Assembly: GCA_023433925.1 (NCBI GenBank)
Contig: JAEYTO010000076.1
Location: 1 to 56,569, forward strand
Origin: Pseudomonadota bacterium
GTDB lineage: Bacteria; Desulfobacterota; Desulfovibrionia; Desulfovibrionales; Desulfovibrionaceae
Length of the DNA stretch: 56,569 nt
Direction of reading: 5' to 3'
Part shown: positions 7,034 through 15,387 of the stretch, one piece after another
Numbering within the stretch: position 1 is the stretch's first letter
How the letters are laid out: every line of letters begins with the position of its first letter
Notes under the pieces: generated by a model
Told to the model about the DNA's origin: nothing
The model's input: the letters and a program-made list of their open reading frames with translations, nothing else
Database searches by the model: none
Made by a program: the position numbers and the translations under genes

Positions 7034-7293
7034 GTTTCAGATTTTTTCCATCTTGCGTTAGCAGCAAGCTTGGCTATTTCTTTGCGCTCTTCGGGCGTGA
7101 GTTTTTCAGCCCTTGCCTTCCCTCCTTTCTTGCCACCAAGCCGCCCGAGCGCGACGGCGTTTGGGTTCTTTTCGGGCTCCTCAAGGGTGGCTTCCTTGGC
7201 GGGCTTGTCCCCAAGGTTTGCAGTTGCCTCCCCAACGATCATGGCCGCCAGTTCGTTGAGGTCGCGTGGGCGTTTTTTCTTCTTGGTGTCCAT
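7030..7293 (-). CDS. Small basic protein with Gly/Lys/Ala-rich C-terminus, unknown function
   Basis: 87 aa from the ATG at 7293, chosen for the AAAAGGG site before it. The N-terminus is lysine-rich (MDTKKKKRPRDLNELA), and the C-terminal part NPNAVALGRLGGKKGGKARA followed by LTPEERKEIAKLAANARWKK is a pattern common in small proteins of genomic islands, resembling a nucleic-acid-binding KGG-type tail. Its stop codon overlaps the end of the convergent partner gene by 4 bp, so the two messages are antisense at their ends. Possibly an antitoxin-like or DNA-binding protein; that is a guess. Confidence 0.55.
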   Translation of the reverse strand: MDTKKKKRPRDLNELAAMIVGEATANLGDKPAKEATLEEPEKNPNAVALGRLGGKKGGKARAEKLTPEERKEIAKLAANARWKKSET

Positions 7294-7740
7294 GCCCTTT
7301 TGTAGCATGGGCGCTCAAGCATCGGCAAGAGTCAGTGGCGAAGTCCAGATTTCAACCTGACCCACTACCCGGCAAGGGTGATCATGGTCGAGGACAGGCG
7401 GCGCGAAAGGAGGCCATGTGCTCGCCACCTGATCTACTCCATGGAACATGTTCCGGTCGCAAGTCCGCCGCGTCATTGAGATCGACCGCGCGTCATGCGC
7501 ATGGTCTGCGTCAGGACCGCCGGGCGCGTGTTGACAGGGCGCGGACAAGGTTTGTAGTATTATCGGCGTGCGGCGAAGCCGCGCGGGCTTTCAGGGTGCG
7601 GGCCGATGCATGAACGGCTCGCGGTTCACTTTCATCAGCCATCCCCGCCTGCTCCTCCTGGTATTCTTGAAAGCCGTCCTGCAACGTCAAATGCCAGCAT
7701 TTCCATTCCGTTCACCGGCAGGAGCATCGGGAGCAGCCTC
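7294..7740. other. Intergenic boundary between the acquired region and core chromosome
   Basis: GC content rises through this stretch. Apart from the sigma-70-type promoter near 7531-7560, no gene or structured RNA was recognised. The open frames here lack family features, and the 45 codons upstream of 7741 are better read as leader than as protein. Confidence 0.4.
7531..7560 (+). promoter_or_regulatory. Sigma-70-type promoter for the exported protein gene
   Basis: TTGACA (7531-7536), an 18-bp gap and TAGTAT (7555-7560). It lies about 180 bp upstream of the signal-peptide start at 7741 and may also drive folC-selA. Confidence 0.5.
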
Positions 7741-8688
7741 ATGGCACGCCTTGCGTTGTGCGCGGCATCCTGCATTTTCGTTTTGCTTTGTTCCGCCTTG
7801 GCCCAAGCCGATTGGGCCAGGTACGGCAGCTTCAAGGTCATGGTCGAGCTGCGGCGCATGAATGCCCCGGACCTGCCGCGCGAAGTCCTCGAATGGCTGC
7901 ACGCCGAGACCCGCTCGCCCGAGTGGCGGGGCGCGCTGGACATCAAGGAGCAGGGCGGCCAGTGGGCCTATCGCGTGCGCCTGCGGGTCGCGGCCGACGG
8001 CTCGACGGACTTCGGGCGCATCTCGGCGGTCTCGGCCACGGTCAACGGCGTGCCGGCCGGCGAGTTCGAGCGGTCCAGTTTTTTCCACACCAGGCACTAT
8101 TACTTCGCGAGCTGGGCCGATCTCGTTTCCGCCTTCGGTCCAGGCGCTTTCGTGCGCTTCACGGTTACGGTCGATGGCGAGGCGCGGTCGGGGACGGTCT
8201 GGATTCATCCCTTTTCCGAGGCGGATTTTCCGGAGCTTGCGGTCGTTGCCCTGGACGAGGCGACGCTCCAGGTGACCACGGACGAGCCGGACCAGTGGAG
8301 CACCGTAAGCGTCTGGACCCAGGTGGGCCGCTCGCGGGAGCATGTGCTGGAGGACGAGCCCATCAAGGGCTTCGGCAACGCCGTGCCCGTGGCCGTGCCC
8401 ATGGACAGGCGCAGGCCTGACGCGACATATATCCACGAGGTGGAGGCCGGGGACGAGAGCGGCTACGGCCTGTCACGCGGGACCGTCATGTACGGCACGC
8501 TCGTGGAGGGCTCGAACCTGGCCGAGACCCGATCCTGGCCAACAAAGGACCTCAAGGAACGCATTGAGGACGCGGCGGTCGGCATGCTCAGCTGCACGCT
8601 CGCGCCGGCGGCGGGCCTGGGGCTGGATGCGCTGCTCCTGCCCGCCGTCGCCGTGGCTCTGTGGCGGGCCAGGCGCATGCGGAGGTAG
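7741..8688 (+). CDS. Exported protein with C-terminal Cys / membrane / Arg anchor, unknown function
   Basis: 315 aa from the ATG at 7741, chosen because a clear signal peptide starts there (MARLALCAASC, hydrophobic stretch, AQA cleavage near residue 22). An in-frame extension to 7606 has no signal character. The body is soluble, beta-rich looking and has no recognised domain. The end has a Cys (about residue 285), a hydrophobic span and a final Arg-rich cluster (LWRARRMRR). This resembles C-terminal sorting tails of the MYXO-CTERM or JDVT-CTERM kind, in which a Cys before the membrane span is processed by a partner protease; assignment is tentative. The gene ends 125 bp before folC. Confidence 0.6.
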   Translation: MARLALCAASCIFVLLCSALAQADWARYGSFKVMVELRRMNAPDLPREVLEWLHAETRSPEWRGALDIKEQGGQWAYRVRLRVAADGSTDFGRISAVSATVNGVPAGEFERSSFFHTRHYYFASWADLVSAFGPGAFVRFTVTVDGEARSGTVWIHPFSEADFPELAVVALDEATLQVTTDEPDQWSTVSVWTQVGRSREHVLEDEPIKGFGNAVPVAVPMDRRRPDATYIHEVEAGDESGYGLSRGTVMYGTLVEGSNLAETRSWPTKDLKERIEDAAVGMLSCTLAPAAGLGLDALLLPAVAVALWRARRMRR

Positions 8689-8813
8689 GGCGGATCAAGG
8701 CTCCCGAGATCCTTCCGCGTGTCCGCTTGGCGAGCCCGTACCGCGCAGACCTCGTGTCGTTGGCCGGCAGCGGCTTCCGCCGGGGGCCGTTGCCTGGCTG
8801 GCGGAAAGCGGGT

Positions 8814-10118
8814 ATGCAGGCCGCTCGCACATCCCCCAGCGAGGCAGCCTTGGCGGACAGATTCTCCAGTTTCGACGAATTCTCGGCCCACCTCGACAGG
8901 CTGGGCCTGTTCCACATGGACCTGACCCTGGACAGGGTGCGCGAGTTCGGCCGCCGGGCCGGGCTCGCCAGGCCGCCCTTCGCCGTGGCCCACGTGGTGG
9001 GCACCAACGGCAAGGGCTCCACGTCGGTCTTCCTGGAGTCCATCGCCCGCGAGCACGGCCTGCGCACCGGCCTGTACACCTCGCCGCACTTCCTGTCCTT
9101 CCGCGAGCGCATCCTGGTGGGCGGACGCATGCTGCCCGAGGAGCGCTGGACCCGTCTGGCCAACCGGGCCATGTCCATCGGCGGCGACCTGGGCCTGACC
9201 TACTTCGAGCTGCTCACCTGCATGGCCGTGCTGGCATTCGCCGAGGACGGCGTGGAGCTGGCGGTCATGGAGGCCGGCCTGGGCGGCAGGTACGACGCCG
9301 TGAGCGCCTTCGAGACCGACCTGACGCTCTTCACGCCCATAGGCATGGACCACATGCGCATCCTGGGGGACACGCTCACGGCCATCGCCAGGGACAAGGC
9401 CGAGGCCATGCGCCAGTGCGAAGGAGGCGGCCTGGCCGTGACCGGCTGGCAGGAGCCCGAGACGCTTGGCGTGTTGCGCGAGACCGCCGAGCGCAAGGGC
9501 GCGCGGCTGCTCATGGCCGGCTGGGTGGCCAGCCTGCCGCAGGGCGCGCGCCTGGGCCTGGCCGGGCCGCACCAGCGCGGCAACGCCCTGCTGGCCCTGG
9601 CCGCCTGGCGGCTCGTGACCACGGCCCTGGGCCGCGAGCCCGATGCCGAAGCCGAAACCAGGGGCCTGGCGCGGGCTTTCATCCCTGGCCGGCTGCAACG
9701 CTGCCCGGCCATTCCGGGGCGAAGCCCCGAGCTTATCCTGGACGGCGCGCACAACGAGCCGGGCCTGAACGCGCTTCTGGTCGCCGTGGAGGAGTTGCGC
9801 ATCCGCCCAAAGGCCTTACTTTTCTCCTGTCTCAAGGACAAGGAGCTCTCGGCCATGGTCCCGCTCGCCGCGCGGCTCACGGACGGGCCGATCCTCGCGA
9901 CCGGCCTGCCGGGCTGCGACCGGTCGCGCGCCCCGGCCGAGATCGTCGCGGCCTTCGCCACCCTGGGCCGCCAGGCCGAGGCCTTCCCGGACCCGCAGGC
10001 GGCCCTTGCGCGCGCGGCAGCCCTTGGCGGCCCCGTGCTGGCCTGCGGTTCCTTGTATTTGCTGGCCGCTTTGTATACAAACCGGCCAGAGTGCCTGGAG
10101 AATGCGAATCCGGCCTGA
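8814..10118 (+). CDS. folC: Bifunctional folylpolyglutamate synthase / dihydrofolate synthase
   Basis: 434 aa from the ATG at 8814; the open frame reaches back to 8661, but that part has no homology. The enzyme adds glutamate to (dihydro)folates in the cytosol with ATP. Family marks are HVVGTNGKGSTS (P-loop, about residues 60-72), YTSPHFLSFRERI, TYFELLTCMAVLAF, VMEAGLGGRYDAV, FTPIGMDHMRILGDT and, in the C-terminal Mur-ligase domain, LILDGAHNEPGLNAL. Length is normal for FolC. It is followed by selA after 29 bp, so the two may share a transcript. Confidence 0.93.
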   Translation: MQAARTSPSEAALADRFSSFDEFSAHLDRLGLFHMDLTLDRVREFGRRAGLARPPFAVAHVVGTNGKGSTSVFLESIAREHGLRTGLYTSPHFLSFRERILVGGRMLPEERWTRLANRAMSIGGDLGLTYFELLTCMAVLAFAEDGVELAVMEAGLGGRYDAVSAFETDLTLFTPIGMDHMRILGDTLTAIARDKAEAMRQCEGGGLAVTGWQEPETLGVLRETAERKGARLLMAGWVASLPQGARLGLAGPHQRGNALLALAAWRLVTTALGREPDAEAETRGLARAFIPGRLQRCPAIPGRSPELILDGAHNEPGLNALLVAVEELRIRPKALLFSCLKDKELSAMVPLAARLTDGPILATGLPGCDRSRAPAEIVAAFATLGRQAEAFPDPQAALARAAALGGPVLACGSLYLLAALYTNRPECLENANPA

Positions 10119-10147
10119 CTTTTGCTGCAATTACTCTCTTCGTGCCC

Positions 10148-11611
10148 ATGAGGACTGCCGTGCCCAACCTTTTCCGACTGCTGCCTTCCGTGGACCAGGC
10201 CCTGCAAGGCTTGTCCGGCGACCCCGATCTGGCCGGCGCGCCCAGGCCGCTCCTGCGCGATCTGGTCAACAGGTTCCTGGACCTGTGCCGCGAGGAGATC
10301 AAGGCCGGCGCCCTGGGCACCGAGGAGCAGCTCGCGCCCGATGCGCTCCGCAGGCGCATGGCCTGCTTCATCCGCTCCCAGTCGCGGCCGCACTTCCGGC
10401 GCGTGCTCAACGCCACGGGCGTGGTCATCCACACGAACCTGGGCCGCTCGCTGCTGGCCGAGCCGGCCATCGAGGCCGTGGTCGAGGCCTGCGGCAACTA
10501 CTCCAACCTGGAGCTCGACCTGGCCACGGGCAAGCGCGGCAGTCGCTACAGCCACGTGGAGGAGCTGCTCTGCCGCATCACCGGCGCCGAGGCGGCCCTG
10601 GTGGTCAACAACAACGCCTCGGCCGTGCTCCTGTGCCTGGAGACCCTGGCCAAGGGCCGCGAGACCATCGTCTCGCGCGGCCAGCTCGTGGAGATCGGCG
10701 GCTCGTTCCGCATCCCGGACGTCATGGCCCGCTCGGGCTCCACCCTCGTGGAGGTCGGGGCCACCAACCGCACGCACCCGCGCGACTATGAGAACGCCAT
10801 CACCGAGAACACGGCCCTGCTCCTGCGCGTGCACACCTCCAATTTCCGCATCGTCGGCTTCACCCGCGAGACGAGCGTGGAGGAGCTGGTCGAGATCGGC
10901 CGCCGCCGGAACATCCCGGTCATGGAGGACCTGGGCTCGGGCTGCTTCTTCGATCTGCGGCCCATGGGCTTCCAGTTCGAGCCCACGGTGCAGGAGGTCG
11001 TGGCCGCCGGCCCGGACGTGGTCACCTTCAGCGGCGACAAGGTTCTGGGCGGACCGCAGGCCGGCATCATCGTGGGCCGGCGCGAGTACATCGAGTGCAT
11101 CAAGCGCAACCCCGTCAACCGGGCCATGCGCATCGACAAGATGACCCTGGCCGCCCTGGAGGCCACGCTGCGCCTGTACCTCGACCCGGAGCTGGCCAGG
11201 CGCGAGATACCGACCCTGGCCATGATCACGGCCGAGCCGGCCGAGCTCAAGCGCAAGGCCCAGGCCCTGGCCCGGCTGCTCAAGCGCGATCTTTCCAGCT
11301 TTCTCGACATCGCCACGCGGCCCGGCGTGTCGCGCGTGGGCGGCGGCTCCTTCCCGGAGCGCGACCTGCCCACGACCATCGTCACGGCGCGTCCCAAGGC
11401 CGGCGGGGCCCAGGCCCTGGAAACGCTCAAGGACAACCTGCGCTCCTCCGAGCCGCCGCTCATCGGCTACATCCAGGAGGACGCTTTCTGCCTCGACCCG
11501 CGCACGTTGCGCAACGACGAATTCCGTCTCGTGTCCGGCTCCCTGGCGCAGGCCCTTGAGGCCATGGACGCCATGGACGCTACGGGAGACACGGGCGTCT
11601 GCAAGACATAG
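10148..11611 (+). CDS. selA: L-seryl-tRNA(Sec) selenium transferase
   Basis: 487 aa. This PLP enzyme turns Ser-tRNA(Sec) into Sec-tRNA(Sec) using selenophosphate. The N-terminal tRNA-binding helices (FRLLPSVDQAL) are followed by RVLNATGVVIHTNLGRSLL, VVNNNASAVLL, the block SRGQLVEIGGSFRIPDVM and the PLP lysine in SGDKVLGGPQAG (Lys298). Start chosen at 10148 because family homology begins there. Together with selB two genes downstream it shows that the organism makes selenoproteins; the tRNA-Sec gene itself was not found in the window. Confidence 0.96.
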   Translation: MRTAVPNLFRLLPSVDQALQGLSGDPDLAGAPRPLLRDLVNRFLDLCREEIKAGALGTEEQLAPDALRRRMACFIRSQSRPHFRRVLNATGVVIHTNLGRSLLAEPAIEAVVEACGNYSNLELDLATGKRGSRYSHVEELLCRITGAEAALVVNNNASAVLLCLETLAKGRETIVSRGQLVEIGGSFRIPDVMARSGSTLVEVGATNRTHPRDYENAITENTALLLRVHTSNFRIVGFTRETSVEELVEIGRRRNIPVMEDLGSGCFFDLRPMGFQFEPTVQEVVAAGPDVVTFSGDKVLGGPQAGIIVGRREYIECIKRNPVNRAMRIDKMTLAALEATLRLYLDPELARREIPTLAMITAEPAELKRKAQALARLLKRDLSSFLDIATRPGVSRVGGGSFPERDLPTTIVTARPKAGGAQALETLKDNLRSSEPPLIGYIQEDAFCLDPRTLRNDEFRLVSGSLAQALEAMDAMDATGDTGVCKT

Positions 11612-11636
11612 CCATCACCGCAAGGAGCATCATTAC

Positions 11637-13082
11637 ATGACCAAGAAAAAGAAGGACTCCGCCCCGGCGGAGCTGACGTTCAAGCCCAAGAGCTGCTGGG
11701 AGGTCTACGACACCCCGGCGCACGCCAAGGCCATGGACAAGCTGGCCAGGGAATACGTGGATTTCCTCTCGTGCTGCAAGACCGAGCGCGAGGTCATCGG
11801 CTGGGTGGCCAGGTGGCTGGCCAAGGAAGGCTTCTCCACGGACTTCGCCTCCGACCGCTGCTTCCGCGTCAAGGCCTGCAAGACGGTCTTCATCGCCCGC
11901 AAGGGCCGCCGGCCGCTGGCCGAGGGCGTGCGCCTGCTCGGCGCGCACGCCGACTCGCCGCGCCTGGACTTCAAGCAGCACCCGCTCTACGAGACCGCCT
12001 CGGTGGGCCTGGCCAAGACGCATTACTACGGCGGCATCCGCAAGCACCAGTGGCTGGCCCGACCGCTGGCCCTGCACGGCGTGGCCGTCAAGACCGACGG
12101 CAGGGCCGTGGAAATAGTCATCGGCGAGAATCCGTCCGACCCGGTCTTCACCATCGCGGACCTGCTCCCGCACCTGGCCTACAAGCAGGTCGAGCAGAAG
12201 CTCGGCGAGGCTTTCGAGGCCGAGAAGTTCAACGTCATCGTGGGCCACAAGCCGGCCGAGAACGGCGACAGCGGCGGCGGCTCCGATGGTTCCATCGGCG
12301 GCTCCAACGGGAATGGCGGGAACGGCGGCAAGGACCTCGTCAAGCAGCGCGTGCTCGAATTGCTCAACGAACGCTACGGCATCGTCGAGGAGGATCTGTT
12401 CAGCGCCGAGCTCCAGATCGTGCCGGCCGGCCCGGCGCGCTTCGTGGGCCTGGATTCCTCGCTCATCGGCGGCTACGGCCACGACGACCGCGTGTGCCTC
12501 TTCGCCGGCCTGCAAGCCTTCCTGCGCGCGGACAAGCCCGAGTACACCCAGGTGCTCGTGTTCTGGGACAAGGAGGAGATCGGCAGCGAGGGCAACACCG
12601 GGGCCAAGTCGCGCTTCATGGAGTACTGCATGGAGGATCTCTGCGCGGCCTGGGAGCCGGCCGCGCGGCCCCTGCGCGTGCTGGAGCGCTCCTGGGCCGT
12701 GTCGGCCGACGTGCACGGCGCCCTGGACCCGGACTTCCAGGAGCTGCACGACAAGCTCAACGCGGCCATGCTCGGCTACGGCCCGTGCTTCTGCAAGTAC
12801 ACGGGCCATCGCGGCAAGGTCGGAGCCAACGACGCGCACCCCGAGTACGTGGCCTGGCTGCGGCGCATCCTCAACGAGGACGGCATCCCCTGGCAGATGG
12901 CCGGGCTGGGCCGCGTGGACCTGGGCGGCGGCGGCACCGTGGCCAAGTACATCGCCGAGTACGGCATGGAGATCATCGACTTCGGCACGCCCGTGCTGTC
13001 CATGCACAGCCCGTTCGAGCTGGTCAGCAAGGCCGACCTGTACGCGACCATGCTGGCTTATGAGACGTTCTTGAGAAAATAA
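11637..13082 (+). CDS. M18 family aminopeptidase (aspartyl aminopeptidase type)
   Basis: 481 aa from the ATG at 11637, with CAAGGAG before it. M18 enzymes are dizinc exopeptidases of the cytosol that remove acidic or other N-terminal residues and form large oligomers. Metal and active-site segments are visible: LLGAHADSPRLDFK (His and Asp), VFWDKEEIGSEGNTGA (Glu pair), VSADVHGALDP and near the end MHSPFELVSKADLY. A Gly/Ser/Asn-rich linker (about residues 209-231, GDSGGGSDG and onward) interrupts the domain and is unusual. It sits between selA and selB with short gaps, so it shares their context but has no known part in selenium use. Confidence 0.9.
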   Translation: MTKKKKDSAPAELTFKPKSCWEVYDTPAHAKAMDKLAREYVDFLSCCKTEREVIGWVARWLAKEGFSTDFASDRCFRVKACKTVFIARKGRRPLAEGVRLLGAHADSPRLDFKQHPLYETASVGLAKTHYYGGIRKHQWLARPLALHGVAVKTDGRAVEIVIGENPSDPVFTIADLLPHLAYKQVEQKLGEAFEAEKFNVIVGHKPAENGDSGGGSDGSIGGSNGNGGNGGKDLVKQRVLELLNERYGIVEEDLFSAELQIVPAGPARFVGLDSSLIGGYGHDDRVCLFAGLQAFLRADKPEYTQVLVFWDKEEIGSEGNTGAKSRFMEYCMEDLCAAWEPAARPLRVLERSWAVSADVHGALDPDFQELHDKLNAAMLGYGPCFCKYTGHRGKVGANDAHPEYVAWLRRILNEDGIPWQMAGLGRVDLGGGGTVAKYIAEYGMEIIDFGTPVLSMHSPFELVSKADLYATMLAYETFLRK

Positions 13083-13114
13083 GGCGAATCGGGGCTACCG
13101 CCTCGAACCCCGTC

Positions 13115-13137
13115 TGGGGGAGTTCAACTCCCCCAGC
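13115..13137. terminator. Hairpin after the M18 aminopeptidase gene
   Basis: A 9-bp GC-rich stem (CTGGGGGAG with CTCCCCCAG) and 5-nt loop, 33 bp past the stop codon. There is no T-run, so it may be a weak or Rho-aided terminator. Confidence 0.5.
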
Positions 13138-13168
13138 CTCCCAGCGTGCGCGGCGCTTTGTTTCCGCA

Positions 13169-13225
13169 AAGCCCGAAACACGACGCCGCGAGCTTGGATG
13201 GCCCGAGGCGTCGTGTTTCGGGCTT
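13169..13225. repeat. 19-bp perfect inverted repeat with 19-nt spacer
   Basis: AAGCCCGAAACACGACGCC (13169-13187) is matched by its exact reverse complement at 13207-13225. The long arms lie between the aminopeptidase gene and selB and would form a strong RNA cruciform in either direction. Origin unknown. Confidence 0.75.
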
Positions 13226-13300
13226 GTCCAACCCGCGGCCCCAAAGCCTTTGCGTTTCGCTGGCTTGATGCCGCGGCTATAAAAGTTTTAGGAAGGGGGT

Positions 13301-13337
13301 CCGGGGGGAAACCCTTTCCCAAAAGGGTTTCCCCCGG
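13301..13337. repeat. G-rich dispersed hairpin, copy upstream of selB
   Basis: Arms CCGGGGGGAAACCCTTT and AAAGGGTTTCCCCCGG pair with one bulged G. The preceding AAAAGTTTTAGGAAGGGGGT is shared in outline with the copy in front of thyX at 33075-33095, so it belongs to a repeat family. It ends 36 bp before the selB start. Confidence 0.65.
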
Positions 13338-13373
13338 TTTCTTACTCTCCCTTCTTCTCCAAAGGAGTCCACC

Positions 13374-15278
13374 ATGCCAGTCATCATGGGAACCGCCGGG
13401 CACATCGACCACGGCAAGACGAGCCTCGTGCGCGCGCTCACGGGCATCGACTGCGACCGGCTGGGGGAAGAGAAGCGCCGGGGCATCACCATCGAGCTCG
13501 GCTTCGCCTACCTGGACCTGCCGGGCGTCGATCGCCTGGGCATCGTGGACGTGCCGGGCCACGAGCGCTTCGTGAAGAACATGGTCGCGGGCGCGGCGGG
13601 CATCGACTTCGTCACCCTGGTCATAGCGGCGGACGAGGGCGTCATGCCCCAGACCCGCGAGCACCTGGAAATCTGCTCCCTACTCGGTACCGAGACCGGC
13701 CTGGTGGCCCTGACCAAGGTGGACATGGTCGACGAGGAGCTTCTGGAGCTCGTGCAGGAGGACATCAGCGAGTTCCTCAAGGGCACGTTCCTGGAGGGCG
13801 CGCCGGTCATGCCCGTGTCCTCGCACACGGGTCAGGGCATACCGGAGCTCAGGGCCAAGCTCGCCGAGATCGCCGCGAGCTTCAAGCCCAGGCGGCGCAC
13901 GGACCTCTTCCGCCTGCCCATCGACCGCATCTTCTCCATGAAGGGCTACGGCACGGTCATCACGGGCACGCTTGTCGCGGGCAGCGTGGCCGTGGGCCAG
14001 GACATCCTGGTCTACCCGCAGGGCAAGCCGAGCAAGGTGCGCAACATCCAGGTCCATGGCCGGGCGGCCGAGAAGGCCTCGGCGGGCCAGCGCACGGCCG
14101 TGAACCTGGCCGGCCTGGAAGTGGAGGAGCTGGAGCGCGGGCAGGTGCTCGCGTTGCCCGGCACGCTCTTCCCGTCCACGACCTGGGACGTGGAGCTGAC
14201 CCTGCTCAAAAGCTCGCCCAGGCCGCTCAAGCACCGCAAGGAAGTGCACTTCCACCACGGCAGCCGCGAGGTTCTCGCGCGCGTCTACCTGCTCGATCGC
14301 GACCAGCTCATGCCGGGCGAGACGTGCGCCTGCCAACTGCGCTTCGAGGAGTCCCTGGTGGGCGTGTACGGCGACCGCGTGGTGCTGCGCTCCTTCTCGC
14401 CCCTGCGGACCATCGGCGGCGGCAAGCTCATCAACCCACTGGGCCGCAAGGTCAAGCGCCACTCGGAGCAGGTCGCGGTCCTGCACGGCCTGGCCAAAGG
14501 CGAGCCCGAGGAATTGGCCCTGGGCCAGCTCCTGCTGGCCGGCCCCGAGGGGTTGAGCTTCGCCCAGCTCGTGACCATGACCAACCTGGAGACCAGGGCC
14601 CTGGACAAGCTCCTGGGCCAGCTCGGCGGCCAACAGAAGGCCTTGATGTACGACAAGGATGGGCGCGTGTACGTTTCCGGCGCGCTCCTGGACGAGCTTT
14701 GCGCGTCGGCCGTGGCTTTCGTCGCCGGATACCATCGCAAGAATCCGCTCAAGCCCGGCCTGTCGCGCGGCGAGCTGGCCTCGGACTGGGGCAAGGGGCT
14801 GCCGGCCAAGCTCTTCCACTTCGTTATGGAACGACTTTTGAAGAAGGGCGAGCTGGTGGCCGAGCAGGAGGTGCTGCGGTTGCCGGGGCACAAGGTCTCG
14901 CTCGCCTCGGACGAAGCCAAGATGCGGAGCTCCATCCTCGCGGCATACGAGCAGGGCGGCATCACTCCTCCCAATCTCAAGGACGTGCTCGATCCACTCG
15001 GCGTGGATTTCAAGGCGGCCGCGCCGGTGTTCAAGCATCTCCAGGACCAGGGCGAACTGCTCAAGATCAAGGAGGACATGTACTTCAGCCGGTCGGCCAT
15101 GGCCAAGCTGCAAGAGCTGATCGTGGGCTTCTTCGGGAGCCACGAGGAGATGGGGCCGCCCGACTTCAAGGATCTCACGGGCCTGTCGCGCAAGTACGCC
15201 ATCCCGGTGCTTGAGTACCTGGACAAGGAGAAGGTCACCGTGCGCGTGGGCGACAAGCGCCGCCTGCGCAAGCGGTGA
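13374..15278 (+). CDS. selB: Selenocysteine-specific elongation factor
   Basis: 634 aa with AAAGGAG 9 bp before the ATG. SelB brings Sec-tRNA(Sec) to the ribosome at UGA codons followed by a SECIS hairpin. The GTPase domain has GTAGHIDHGKTSLV (about 6-19), the switch RRGITIELGF, DVPGHERFV and TKVDM. EF-Tu-like domains II and III follow, and the last ~200 residues form winged-helix SECIS-binding domains (RGELASDWGK, then PDFKDLTGLSRKYAIPVLEY and KVTVRVGDKRRLRKR). Normal length. Separated from selA by the M18 peptidase gene and a repeat-rich spacer. Confidence 0.96.
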   Translation: MPVIMGTAGHIDHGKTSLVRALTGIDCDRLGEEKRRGITIELGFAYLDLPGVDRLGIVDVPGHERFVKNMVAGAAGIDFVTLVIAADEGVMPQTREHLEICSLLGTETGLVALTKVDMVDEELLELVQEDISEFLKGTFLEGAPVMPVSSHTGQGIPELRAKLAEIAASFKPRRRTDLFRLPIDRIFSMKGYGTVITGTLVAGSVAVGQDILVYPQGKPSKVRNIQVHGRAAEKASAGQRTAVNLAGLEVEELERGQVLALPGTLFPSTTWDVELTLLKSSPRPLKHRKEVHFHHGSREVLARVYLLDRDQLMPGETCACQLRFEESLVGVYGDRVVLRSFSPLRTIGGGKLINPLGRKVKRHSEQVAVLHGLAKGEPEELALGQLLLAGPEGLSFAQLVTMTNLETRALDKLLGQLGGQQKALMYDKDGRVYVSGALLDELCASAVAFVAGYHRKNPLKPGLSRGELASDWGKGLPAKLFHFVMERLLKKGELVAEQEVLRLPGHKVSLASDEAKMRSSILAAYEQGGITPPNLKDVLDPLGVDFKAAAPVFKHLQDQGELLKIKEDMYFSRSAMAKLQELIVGFFGSHEEMGPPDFKDLTGLSRKYAIPVLEYLDKEKVTVRVGDKRRLRKR

Positions 15279-15387
15279 GACGGGGCGGAGAGCATCGGCA
15301 TCCCATCTTGAACCAGTGGCCTGGCTTGATGAGGCGGGTGATTCCAGGATAACGCGCCAGTCATAACCTCATTCGGGAAGAATACTC

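Noticed and set aside
8342..11611. Very long open frames overlapping folC and on the opposite strand throughout 7.6-56 kb
   Set aside because: These are GC-driven shadow frames rich in Arg, Pro and Ala without family features; only the selA part from 10148 of the 8342 frame is real.
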